A DNA stretch of 6,272 bases from Candidatus Aminicenantota bacterium (GCA_023136725.1 JAGLQR010000109.1:1-6272); one strand, 5' to 3'; shown: positions 1 through 6,272, numbered from the stretch's first letter. Made by a program: numbers and translations. The notes: a model not told the origin generated them from the letters alone.

Positions 1-156
1 CAGAATTATGAGATAAAAGGTGGTCAGGCGATCGTTGTCAAATCGGGTGAGTGGGTCAAATACAGTTCTCCCGAGGAGGGGGGTGCAGAATACATAGCTG
101 TCTGCCTCCCGGCATTTTCTCCCGGATCAGTTCACAGAGATGATATAACTTTATAG
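1..156 (+). CDS. Cupin-domain protein, C-terminal fragment (5' end outside window)
   Basis: Frame 1 is open from the first base to a TAG stop at 154-156 and gives 51 residues. Visible pieces are GGQAIVVKSGEWVKYSSPEEGG followed by AEYIAVCLPAFSPGSVHRDD. The glycine-rich turn, then a short strand and a 'CLPAFSP..VHRDD' ending, resemble the last strands of small single-domain cupins. In that family these strands complete a beta-barrel that often binds a metal or a small ligand. The metal-binding histidines of cupin motif 1 would lie upstream of the window, so metal binding cannot be judged. The stop is one base before the ATG of the molybdoenzyme gene, which suggests co-transcription and translational coupling. 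A role in sensing or accessory chemistry for that enzyme is only a guess. The family call rests on the C-terminal pattern alone. Confidence 0.6.
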   Translation, partial: QNYEIKGGQAIVVKSGEWVKYSSPEEGGAEYIAVCLPAFSPGSVHRDDITL

Positions 157-157
157 T

Positions 158-2188
158 ATGTCAATAAAGGTATCTGCCTGTCCCCGGGATTGTTATAGTA
201 CCTGCTCTTTCCTTGTATCTGTAAATAACGGGCGTATCGGACTTATTGAGCCTCACCCCGGGAATAGAGCTACATCAGAGGGGATATGCCTTAAAGGCTT
301 GAGTTATTCCGAGAGGGTCATCCATCCGGATCGCCTTCTTTATCCATTAAAAAAAATCGGAGGAGAATTTGTCCGGATCGGATGGGATGAAGTATTCTCA
401 ATTATAGCGTCAAAGATCAGGGAAATGCATGAAAAATATGGCCCTGAATCAATTTTATATTATGCGGCAACCGGGACCAAAGGGCTTCTGAACAGGGTAG
501 GCCCGGCATTCTGGGAGTTATCCGGAGGATTCACATCCACATATGGAGACTTGTGCTGGCCATCCGGCCTTGAAGCTACACGCCTGACCCTTGGAGAAAA
601 TAAACATAACGCGCCCTGGGATATTGAAGATTCGGGGTTGATAATTTCATGGGGAAAGAATATTGCAGAAACAAATATTCACCAGATGAAGTTCATAGAA
701 AATTCTTTGAAGAACGGGGGGAAGTTCGTTGTGATCGATCCCAGGCGAACGGAAACCTCATCAAAGGCGGATATTCATATATCTCCTGCACCCGGGACAG
801 ATGGGGCATTGGCATTGGGTATAGGAAACCTGCTTATCAGGAATGACTTCATAGATAAGGAATTTATAAAAAATAATGTGAAAGGTTTTAATGAGTATAA
901 AAAAACCGCCGGGAAATACACACCTGATATCGTAGCACGTATTACGGGAGTATCTGCTGAGGAATTAGCAGAATTGTCAGAGATTATCGGTAAAACAAAA
1001 CCTATGACCATTACTGCAGGATTCGGGATGCAGAGATACCGTAACAGCGGGCAGACCATTCGCTCACTTATTGCCCTCCCCGTAATTACCGGTAATATCG
1101 GGAAAAAGGGTGGCGGCTGGGTTTATGCAAATCTTCAGAGCCATATATTTGATGCTATAGTAGATCCTCTTGCAATATATCCAGTCAATGATAAGGAAAA
1201 TATACGTAATTCAATTTCCGTATCAAAACTCGGAGAGGGCATCCTTAAAAGCAAGGATCCTCCTATTAAGATGATCTGGGTCGAAAGGGGAAACCCGGTC
1301 ACGCAAAATCCTGATACTACGAGCGTGATCGAAGCTTTCCGGTCACTTGATTTCAGAGTTGTTGTGGACCAGTTCATGACCGATACAGCGAAAGAGGCGG
1401 ATATTGTCCTTCCGGCAAAAACCATGTTTGAACAATCAGATGTTATAAATGCCTATTGGCACCACTATATACAATTGAAACAGAAAATTATCGATCCCCC
1501 CGGAGAAGTTAAGCCCGAATCAGAGATATTTTATCATCTTGCAATGAAACTTGGCCTCAGTGAGAGCGATCTGAAGGGGAAGATCCCTCCTCCCTCTGAT
1601 GAAGGAGTGGAAGAGTTCCTGAAGGAAAGAGTGGCAGATTTTTCCGGACTCAGCCTTGACAGATTGAAAGAAGGGCCTCTGCCGGCTCCGGGAAGCAGAG
1701 ATATTGTTTTCGATGATCTTATATTCAGAACTCCGTCCGGGAAGATTGAACTAAGTTCAGATGAGGCAGAAGAGAGATGGGGAGTAGATAAAACTCCGGA
1801 GTATAAACCGCCGGCAGTCTCGGACAAAAGTGATCTGCCATTTGTTCTCCTTTCATCCAATACCAAGAACAGAATTCATTCACAATTCGGGAACCTGAAG
1901 ATGATATCCCAATTTGATGATCCATCATTTATACATATTAATCCGGATGATGCTTCGAAAAAGGGGATATCTGAGGGGAGCTCCGTAGAGGTTTTTAATA
2001 ATCGTGGAATAATAAGTGGTAAAGCTAAAATTGATTTTGGATTAAGGTCAGGCTCTCTTCTTGTCAGGAACGGCCGTTGGATGGATGAAGGCGGAAGCGT
2101 TAATTTCCTTACCGGTCAGATCGAAACTGATATGGGATATGGAGCAGCTTTTTATGATAACAGGGCAGATATCCGGAGGTTAAGCTGA
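158..2188 (+). CDS. Molybdopterin-dependent oxidoreductase, DMSO-reductase superfamily catalytic subunit (Tat-less)
   Basis: This is the catalytic subunit of a Mo/W-bis-MGD oxidoreductase; the substrate is unknown. The N-terminus carries one [4Fe-4S] motif, C8-x3-C12-x3-C16-x27-C44. It is followed by K46 in 'CLKG', the position of the lysine that links cluster and pterin in formate dehydrogenase H. The 'RLLYPLKKIG' stretch (59-68) and the 'VVIDPRRTET..ADIHISPAPGTDGALALG' stretch (191-221) are typical molybdopterin-binding elements. The C-terminal pterin-binding domain spans about 560-670, including 'HINPDDASKKGI' from residue 593. By alignment with family active sites ('TYGDLCWPSG', 128-137), Cys133 is the likely metal ligand; no in-frame TGA suggests selenocysteine. 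Residues start directly at the cluster motif, with no twin-arginine signal, so the protein should stay in the cytoplasm. Length (676 aa) is normal for the superfamily. The ATG lies one base after the cupin stop without a strong Shine-Dalgarno. The stop overlaps the next gene, its presumed electron-transfer and anchor partner. Confidence 0.93.
   Translation: MSIKVSACPRDCYSTCSFLVSVNNGRIGLIEPHPGNRATSEGICLKGLSYSERVIHPDRLLYPLKKIGGEFVRIGWDEVFSIIASKIREMHEKYGPESILYYAATGTKGLLNRVGPAFWELSGGFTSTYGDLCWPSGLEATRLTLGENKHNAPWDIEDSGLIISWGKNIAETNIHQMKFIENSLKNGGKFVVIDPRRTETSSKADIHISPAPGTDGALALGIGNLLIRNDFIDKEFIKNNVKGFNEYKKTAGKYTPDIVARITGVSAEELAELSEIIGKTKPMTITAGFGMQRYRNSGQTIRSLIALPVITGNIGKKGGGWVYANLQSHIFDAIVDPLAIYPVNDKENIRNSISVSKLGEGILKSKDPPIKMIWVERGNPVTQNPDTTSVIEAFRSLDFRVVVDQFMTDTAKEADIVLPAKTMFEQSDVINAYWHHYIQLKQKIIDPPGEVKPESEIFYHLAMKLGLSESDLKGKIPPPSDEGVEEFLKERVADFSGLSLDRLKEGPLPAPGSRDIVFDDLIFRTPSGKIELSSDEAEERWGVDKTPEYKPPAVSDKSDLPFVLLSSNTKNRIHSQFGNLKMISQFDDPSFIHINPDDASKKGISEGSSVEVFNNRGIISGKAKIDFGLRSGSLLVRNGRWMDEGGSVNFLTGQIETDMGYGAAFYDNRADIRRLS
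2175..2180 (+). promoter_or_regulatory. Shine-Dalgarno GGAGGT serving the CTG-started ferredoxin/anchor gene
   Basis: GGAGG (2175-2179) lies inside the last codons of the molybdoenzyme gene. Five bases separate it from CTG at 2185, ideal spacing for initiation there. It is the strongest ribosome-binding site I see in the window, and it is about 90 bases too far upstream to serve the first in-frame ATG at 2269. It therefore decides the start of the downstream gene. Confidence 0.8.
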
Positions 2189-3528
2189 AACAATACGGAT
2201 TCGTTTTTGATCCTGACAAATGTGTCGGCTGCCATGCATGTATCGTAGGATGTGCTATTGAGAAAGGTATGGACCCCGGTTCTAACTTAAGAGATGTTCT
2301 TACCTACAACCCTTTGATAATTTCAGATATCCCTCACTATCATCTCTCTATGGCATGCAATCATTGCCTGGAACCTCCATGCGAAGAACAATGTCCGGCA
2401 AAGGCTATCAGAAAAGATCCTGAAAGCGGAATTGTGATAATTGATGATACTTTATGTATAGGCTGCACTTATTGTTCCTGGGTCTGTCCCTATGGAGCAC
2501 CTGAATTTGATATTTCTGAAGGGATAATGAAGAAATGTGACCTTTGCCATGAGAGGATCAGCAGTGGATTCAGGCCCGCCTGTGAAACTGTCTGCCCTAC
2601 CGGAGCTTTGCAGACTCAATTGATCGATCCTGAAACGGTGGAACAGAAGGTCCCCTTTTTTCCGGAGACCGGAATTTCTCCTGCAATATCGATAGAGAAG
2701 CCGGGGAGGCCTTCAGCATCTAAGCAGCAATATATTAATACATATCCTGAAGAGATACTGAAGAGTTACTCTTCCGGCCCGGATGTAAAAGTTGTTGATG
2801 TATCATTGAAACGGGAGTGGACTCTCTTCATGTTCACTTTACTAATCTCGGTTCTGGGCGCTGTGTTCGGCGGCAATTTTCTGGCAGGGAAGAATATTGA
2901 TCCGGTTATCTTTGGAGTTTCAGCAATCTCAGGTATAGTTATTTCTCTGATTCATCTCGGGAAAAAGAGCCGCTCCTTCAGGATCATCAGGAATTTTTCA
3001 AATTCCTGGATAAGCCGGGAATCTGTATTCTTTGCCCTGTTCCTTTCATTTTCATTTCTGTCATTATCAGGTAAACTTAATCCTTTCTCCGGAATAGCAG
3101 GTATGATCACTATTTATCTGACTGCTTTCTCTGCGGATATGATCTACTCCCGATCTGCCGGGGCCAGAATGGAATTGTTCCACAGTGCTCAGATTACGCT
3201 GACCCTCTCCTTTTTCCTTTGCTATATTACCGGTTTTATTACAGGATTTATCATATTGTCTGTTATAAAGGTCAGCCTTTATCTCAGGAGAAAAGTATCC
3301 TATGGCTTTGGATCATCGATTCAGATCCTGCTGACGTTGTTCCGGATAATTGCAGGACTGGCTATTCCTTCTGTTTTAATTTTACTGACAGGTGCCGGGG
3401 GAATAATTATTCCAATCCTCTTATTGGCCGGTGAAATGACAGACCGTGGAGAATTTTATTATGAATTTGATATTCTTTCTCCCCGGGATGTCATGAACAA
3501 TTACTTCAATAGAGAATTGCTTAAATAG
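2185..3528 (+). CDS. Fused DmsB-like four-cluster ferredoxin and DmsC-like membrane anchor (CTG start)
   Basis: This single 447-aa polypeptide combines the electron-transfer and quinone-interacting anchor subunits of a DMSO-reductase-type complex. The ferredoxin part (1-140) has sixteen cysteines in four motifs: C13/16/19/23, C58/61/66/70, C91/94/97/101 and C118/121/133/137, as expected for four [4Fe-4S] clusters. A linker (about 140-205) leads to a DmsC-like domain with about eight hydrophobic helices near 212-232, 240-258, 280-296, 301-321, 333-348, 349-366, 379-401 and 404-417. DmsC-like signatures are 'HLGKKSRSFRIIRNFSNSWISRES' (about 257-280) and 'AGEMTDRGEFYY' near the end. Positive residues cluster before helix 1 and after helices 2, 4 and 6, which places the ferredoxin part in the cytoplasm. 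Start choice: CTG 2185 overlaps the upstream TGA (CTGA), follows GGAGG by five bases, and yields the canonical 'KQYGFVFDPDKCVGC' opening. No ATG, GTG or TTG occurs in frame between the stop at 2158 and ATG 2269. Starting at 2269 would lose the first cysteine motif. Confidence 0.9.
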   Translation: MKQYGFVFDPDKCVGCHACIVGCAIEKGMDPGSNLRDVLTYNPLIISDIPHYHLSMACNHCLEPPCEEQCPAKAIRKDPESGIVIIDDTLCIGCTYCSWVCPYGAPEFDISEGIMKKCDLCHERISSGFRPACETVCPTGALQTQLIDPETVEQKVPFFPETGISPAISIEKPGRPSASKQQYINTYPEEILKSYSSGPDVKVVDVSLKREWTLFMFTLLISVLGAVFGGNFLAGKNIDPVIFGVSAISGIVISLIHLGKKSRSFRIIRNFSNSWISRESVFFALFLSFSFLSLSGKLNPFSGIAGMITIYLTAFSADMIYSRSAGARMELFHSAQITLTLSFFLCYITGFITGFIILSVIKVSLYLRRKVSYGFGSSIQILLTLFRIIAGLAIPSVLILLTGAGGIIIPILLLAGEMTDRGEFYYEFDILSPRDVMNNYFNRELLK

Positions 3529-3561
3529 GGTTAATCATGATACTGGTTATGGTGGTAATTG
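3529..3561. other. 33-base convergent intergenic gap between the two gene strings
   Basis: This is the only space between the stop of the ferredoxin/anchor gene and the stop of the reductive-dehalogenase-like gene on the opposite strand. A short inverted repeat, GGTAA-TTG-TTACC (3554-3566), straddles its end and runs into the final codons of the minus-strand gene. It has only five base pairs, is not GC-rich and has no T-tract on either side, so it is not a convincing terminator. I see no other signal here. Confidence 0.5.
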
Positions 3562-4923
3562 TTACCGGGAAACTTTGAAAAATTTCTTCTGATCATCCTG
3601 TGTTTTAAGCCGGAACTTCCTTCCGTAAAATATATCATCCATAATAAGTGCGATCCTCTGATTAACAGGGTTCCTGGATATATAGGCTCTTATTATTCTA
3701 TGGATGAAAGTGTCCTTTTTTGTATAGGGGCATACTCTGATGCAGAATCCGCAGTCTGTACCTGATTTTCTCCAATAGGAATAACAGCTTTGCTGATCAA
3801 TCGACCAATGCTCAAAGTTCCTGTTAGCAGGTTTGTCCTCTTTGGGAACTGATCCGGTGGGGCAATTGACCGCACATTTTTTACAAATGTTACAAAACTC
3901 CTCAATATGTTCATCTTTAAGATCTGAAGGAGGAAGCGGCATATCGGTAGTGACAGCAGAAAGTCTCACTGAAGGCCCGAGTTTCCTGTGAATGAGAATG
4001 CCCATCCTCCCGATCTCTCCGAGGCCTGCATCTTTTGCCATTGGAACGGCAAGGATTTCATAATTTCCATCTATATGCGATACGGCATCATAACCCAGCT
4101 CCCTTATATATTCGGCTACCAGATGAGCAATTTTTGCACTCTCCACATATTGTTTGGCCGATTCAAGCAATACCGGTAGTGATGGTGCCTGACCGATCAT
4201 ATCCTGATCCATTTTAACAACTATTACAATACCGTATTTGTGTTTGTTAGTGACAGGATCACCCCAATTCTTTTCATGCCTGCCGTGATGACTGTATAAA
4301 TGATGCTCTTTCAATTCAGTTATCCCTATTTCGATCGCCCCATAATAATTTGCCATCCATCTGATCGTTTTTGAAACTTCATTAACATCAAGGTTATTTT
4401 TATTAATGCTGGTCTTCCCTGATCTTATTTCTGATGTTCTTTCAAGCAAAGTGAATGCCGAATTAACTATTGGCGAATAATACTTGTCATAAAATTTCGC
4501 CCCGGGATCACCCAGGTTCGGATCTTTGGCAATCTTTTTGTCAACTGCTTCCATGTCAGGATTCAATTTGTAATATTTCTCAGAATTATCAGGAAATTTC
4601 TGCATACTCATCCTGGAGAACATGTGATCCCTCTCATCAAATTGTGTGATCTTCTCAATGTTCGGCAATGGTTTTTTCGGGAAATACTTTATCAGAGAGA
4701 TCACAAGGATGATAAATGCAAAACTCAGAATTGTGAGATTTATAATACGGATCACAGGTGTTGAGTTCAAAATTATAAGCCCTCCCCATAAAGGGGCCAT
4801 GATCAAAGCAAATAAAAAAGAGATAAGAGAAGCTCTTTTCTCTTTTTCATAGATTGAGGAAACGGACAGAAATAGAAAGAAACCTGATGATAAGATTAGA
4901 AAAGCAAAGTTAATGTAATCCAT
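3562..4923 (-). CDS. Reductive-dehalogenase-like corrinoid/4Fe-4S protein with three N-terminal membrane helices
   Basis: The protein (453 aa) resembles RdhA, the B12-dependent reductive dehalogenases, which are related to epoxyqueuosine reductase QueG. Three hydrophobic helices (about 4-24, 32-52, 58-80) come first. A 'FDERDHMFSR' stretch (95-104) follows, then the RdhA-type domain: 'YYGAIEIGITEL' (193-204), 'YSHHGRHEKNWGDPV' (210-224), 'YGIVIVVKMD' (230-239) and the cobalamin-domain signature 'AGLGEIGRMGILIHRKLGPSVRLSAVTTDMPL' (299-330). Two [4Fe-4S] motifs close it: C344-x2-C347-x2-C350-x3-C354-P and C380-x10-C391-x2-C394-x3-C398-P. The usual Tat signal of respiratory RdhA is absent. Basic residues after helix 1 (KEKR, 27-30) and after helix 3 (KYFPKK, 79-84) predict a cytoplasmic catalytic domain. 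The three helices could stand in for the separate RdhB anchor, which is not seen here. The ATG lies two bases after the rdgB stop (TAA-AT-ATG). Substrate, and whether it dehalogenates at all, are unknown. QueG itself is unlikely because QueG lacks such a membrane region. Confidence 0.85.
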   Translation of the reverse strand: MDYINFAFLILSSGFFLFLSVSSIYEKEKRASLISFLFALIMAPLWGGLIILNSTPVIRIINLTILSFAFIILVISLIKYFPKKPLPNIEKITQFDERDHMFSRMSMQKFPDNSEKYYKLNPDMEAVDKKIAKDPNLGDPGAKFYDKYYSPIVNSAFTLLERTSEIRSGKTSINKNNLDVNEVSKTIRWMANYYGAIEIGITELKEHHLYSHHGRHEKNWGDPVTNKHKYGIVIVVKMDQDMIGQAPSLPVLLESAKQYVESAKIAHLVAEYIRELGYDAVSHIDGNYEILAVPMAKDAGLGEIGRMGILIHRKLGPSVRLSAVTTDMPLPPSDLKDEHIEEFCNICKKCAVNCPTGSVPKEDKPANRNFEHWSIDQQSCYSYWRKSGTDCGFCIRVCPYTKKDTFIHRIIRAYISRNPVNQRIALIMDDIFYGRKFRLKTQDDQKKFFKVSR

Positions 4924-4925
4924 AT

Positions 4926-5531
4926 TTATACTGCACCCATTTCTTCTGTCAGATAATCTTTAAGCTTATTTAATGCAATTGATCTGTGAGATATCCTGTT
5001 TTTTTCATTTTCACTAAGTTCCGCAAAGGTTTTCCCCAGAGGTTCATAATAGAACACCGGGTCATATCCGAAGCCATTATTTCCTCTTTGATCATTAATG
5101 ATCTTTCCTCTGACCTCCCCTCTGAAGGATCTTATAACTTTACCGTCTTTAGAAAGGGTGATCACCGAGATAAAACCTGCATCTCTGTTTTGTTTGTTCT
5201 TTAATTCATTAAGAAGTTTAATAATGTTCTTCCTGTCATCGGAGTCAACACCGGAATATCTTGCCGATTTAATTCCCGGGGATCCGTTTAGTGAATCAAC
5301 CATTAATCCGGAATCATCTGCAATGGTAAGGATACCTTTTTTCAATTGGCTATAGAATACCGATTTTTCAATACTATTTTCGAGAAATGTTTCTCCGGTT
5401 TCATCAGGAGATATTGTGATCCCGAAATCTTCCGGAGTAAATATCCTCAGGTCTTCTATTGATCCGGAAAGAACTGCTTTTATTTCCCGGATCTTCCCTT
5501 TATTGGTTGTTGCAACAAGCAGATCAACCAT
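4926..5531 (-). CDS. rdgB: XTP/dITP pyrophosphatase (RdgB/HAM1 family)
   Basis: This cytosolic enzyme hydrolyses non-canonical purine triphosphates (dITP, XTP, ITP) to the monophosphate and pyrophosphate, keeping deaminated bases out of nucleic acids. All family signatures are present across 201 residues, a normal length: 'TTNKGKIREI' (8-17) for substrate phosphate binding, 'GETFLENS' (46-53), 'ADDSGL' with catalytic and metal-binding D72/D73 (71-76), 'SPGIKSARYSG' (84-94), 'GFGYDPVF' for base recognition (153-160), and 'TFAELSENEKNRISHR' (168-183). Its ATG shares one base with the stop of the MgtC-like gene (TGATG at 5533-5529), and its stop is two bases from the reductive-dehalogenase-like ATG. 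It is therefore the middle gene of a tightly coupled minus-strand operon. No strong Shine-Dalgarno is visible at its start, which fits translational coupling. The sequence style is closer to bacterial than archaeal members. Confidence 0.96.
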   Translation of the reverse strand: MVDLLVATTNKGKIREIKAVLSGSIEDLRIFTPEDFGITISPDETGETFLENSIEKSVFYSQLKKGILTIADDSGLMVDSLNGSPGIKSARYSGVDSDDRKNIIKLLNELKNKQNRDAGFISVITLSKDGKVIRSFRGEVRGKIINDQRGNNGFGYDPVFYYEPLGKTFAELSENEKNRISHRSIALNKLKDYLTEEMGAV

Positions 5532-6178
5532 CAGATATGATCACTTCTGACCTCTTCGATATCAGCCATTTCCATCAACTTCTCTGTGAACAGGTCATCT
5601 TTATTACCCGAGGCAGCGATAGTTAACTCTAAAATGAATCCACTTTTGATCTTTTCATAACTCCATTCATAGTTATTTATTCCGCACTCCATAAGTAGCT
5701 TTTTTATATCTGAAAGGGCAGAGATCCGTTTCTTTACTTTTATGGTATATGAATTCAGCCTCGATCTTTCCCTGAATGTCATATCGATCAACCTGAACAA
5801 TCCGAGTATCATGATTATCAATACAGTGATCAGAAATGCTTCGAGATACATCCCGAGGCCGACTGCGATTCCTATTCCGGCTGAAGTCCAGAGTGTAGTT
5901 CCGGTTAGCAGGCCTGTTTTGAATGTTGTTGACCTTATAACAGCGCTGCTGCCGATCAGAGCCGCACCTGCAATGATAAGTGCGATTATTATCGATGGAT
6001 CAGCAGTTTTTGATATCTTTGCCAGCTCAAGAGAGAGTATTGAAAAAAGTGTACTTCCAGTAGAGATAAGAAATATTGTCCTGATTCCGCTACCTCTCCC
6101 GGAGATTTCCCTGCTGATACCGAAAAGTCCTCCTAGCAGTGAAGATAAAATTATTTTTAAAAAAATTTCAAATTCCAT
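5531..6178 (-). CDS. MgtC/SapB-family inner-membrane protein
   Basis: With the ATG at 6178 this is 215 aa. About five hydrophobic helices fill roughly residues 5-130, and a soluble C-terminal domain (about 143-215) follows, as in MgtC proteins that carry an ACT-like tail. Family features are the opening 'MEFEIFLKIILSSLLGGLFGISREISGRGSGIRT' (1-34), a 'DPS' after helix 2 (60-62), and 'GTTLWTSAGIGIAVGLGMY' (93-111). MgtC members act in virulence, acid and low-magnesium stress in some bacteria; the molecular activity in non-pathogens is not defined. The usual 'GFLGAG' helix motif reads 'AALIGSS' here. A TTG at 6199 could extend the protein by seven residues, but it would overlap the upstream gene by 20 bases and has no Shine-Dalgarno. 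The ATG falls one base after the upstream stop (TAG-A-ATG) and gives the family-typical N-terminus. Confidence 0.88.
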   Translation of the reverse strand: MEFEIFLKIILSSLLGGLFGISREISGRGSGIRTIFLISTGSTLFSILSLELAKISKTADPSIIIALIIAGAALIGSSAVIRSTTFKTGLLTGTTLWTSAGIGIAVGLGMYLEAFLITVLIIMILGLFRLIDMTFRERSRLNSYTIKVKKRISALSDIKKLLMECGINNYEWSYEKIKSGFILELTIAASGNKDDLFTEKLMEMADIEEVRSDHI

Positions 6179-6179
6179 T

Positions 6180-6272
6180 CTATTTAAAAAAGTAAGCAAG
6201 GATAAAAATTATTATTAGAAATACAGTATAAAATGCAAAATAAGGATCTTTTAAAAGTTTTTCCGGCTCTTC
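6180..6272 (-). CDS. Unidentified membrane protein, C-terminal fragment (5' end outside window)
   Basis: Reading leftward from the window edge, one frame is open for 30 codons to a TAG at 6182-6180. The fragment contains 'EEPEKLLKDPYFAFY' followed by the hydrophobic stretch 'TVFLIIIFILAYFFK' and then the stop. This is a C-terminal membrane helix with a single terminal lysine. That the frame ends exactly one base before the MgtC-like ATG supports it being the real end of an upstream gene in the same operon. Too little is visible to name a family: it could be a tail-anchored protein or the last helix of a polytopic one. Confidence 0.55.
   Translation of the reverse strand, partial: EEPEKLLKDPYFAFYTVFLIIIFILAYFFK

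Noticed and set aside
775..1928. Several minus-strand open frames of 67-110 codons
   Set aside because: They are antisense to the molybdoenzyme gene, have low-complexity or unremarkable products and no ribosome-binding sites.
158..2188. Selenocysteine-containing formate dehydrogenase
   Set aside because: The active-site position is encoded by a cysteine codon and the frame has no internal TGA; nothing specifically points to formate as substrate.
2269..3528. ATG 2269 as the start of the ferredoxin/anchor gene
   Set aside because: It would drop a complete four-cysteine cluster motif encoded just upstream in frame and lacks the GGAGG site found before CTG 2185.
3554..3566. GGTAA-TTG-TTACC inverted repeat as a shared terminator
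   Set aside because: The stem is only five base pairs and AT-rich, there is no T-tract on either strand, and it overlaps the last codons of the minus-strand gene.
3562..4923. Epoxyqueuosine reductase (QueG)
   Set aside because: Three N-terminal membrane helices and the RdhA-type 'AGLGEIGRMG..GPSVRLSAVTTDMPL' and C380-x10-C391 patterns fit reductive-dehalogenase homologues better.
5742..6218. Plus-strand 158-codon open frame
   Set aside because: It lies antisense to the MgtC-like gene, whose protein matches a known family, and its own product has no recognisable features.

Overview
The window looks like a piece of a chromosome from an anaerobic or facultatively anaerobic microbe, most likely a bacterium. 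The XTP pyrophosphatase is of bacterial style, and a strong GGAGG Shine-Dalgarno precedes one gene. Two putative membrane-attached redox enzymes rich in iron-sulfur clusters dominate the content. The taxon cannot be fixed from the sequence. Gene density is very high: no intergenic gap exceeds 33 bases, and I see no RNA genes, mobile elements or CRISPR.

The layout is two convergent gene strings. The plus-strand string (1-3528) holds the tail of a cupin-domain protein, a 676-aa molybdopterin oxidoreductase of the DMSO-reductase superfamily, and a 447-aa protein that fuses a four-cluster DmsB-type ferredoxin to a DmsC-type eight-helix membrane anchor. The last two genes overlap in a CTGA junction. 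The second one appears to start at CTG, a rare start codon; starting at the first ATG would delete its first iron-sulfur motif.

The minus-strand string (6272 down to 3562) holds the tail of an unidentified membrane protein, an MgtC/SapB-family membrane protein, the house-cleaning nucleotide pyrophosphatase RdgB, and a reductive-dehalogenase-like corrinoid/iron-sulfur protein with three N-terminal membrane helices instead of a Tat signal. These genes abut or overlap by one base (TAG-A-ATG, TGATG, TAA-AT-ATG), so they are probably co-transcribed and translationally coupled.

Functionally, the molybdoenzyme and the fused BC protein should form a two-polypeptide membrane oxidoreductase that exchanges electrons with the quinone pool. 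The absence of a Tat signal and the distribution of positive loops both place its active site in the cytoplasm. The reductive-dehalogenase-like protein has its own built-in anchor and is also predicted to face the cytoplasm. Substrates of both are unknown. The most noteworthy points are the CTG start, the BC fusion, and the anchored, Tat-less reductive-dehalogenase homologue sitting in an otherwise housekeeping-like operon.
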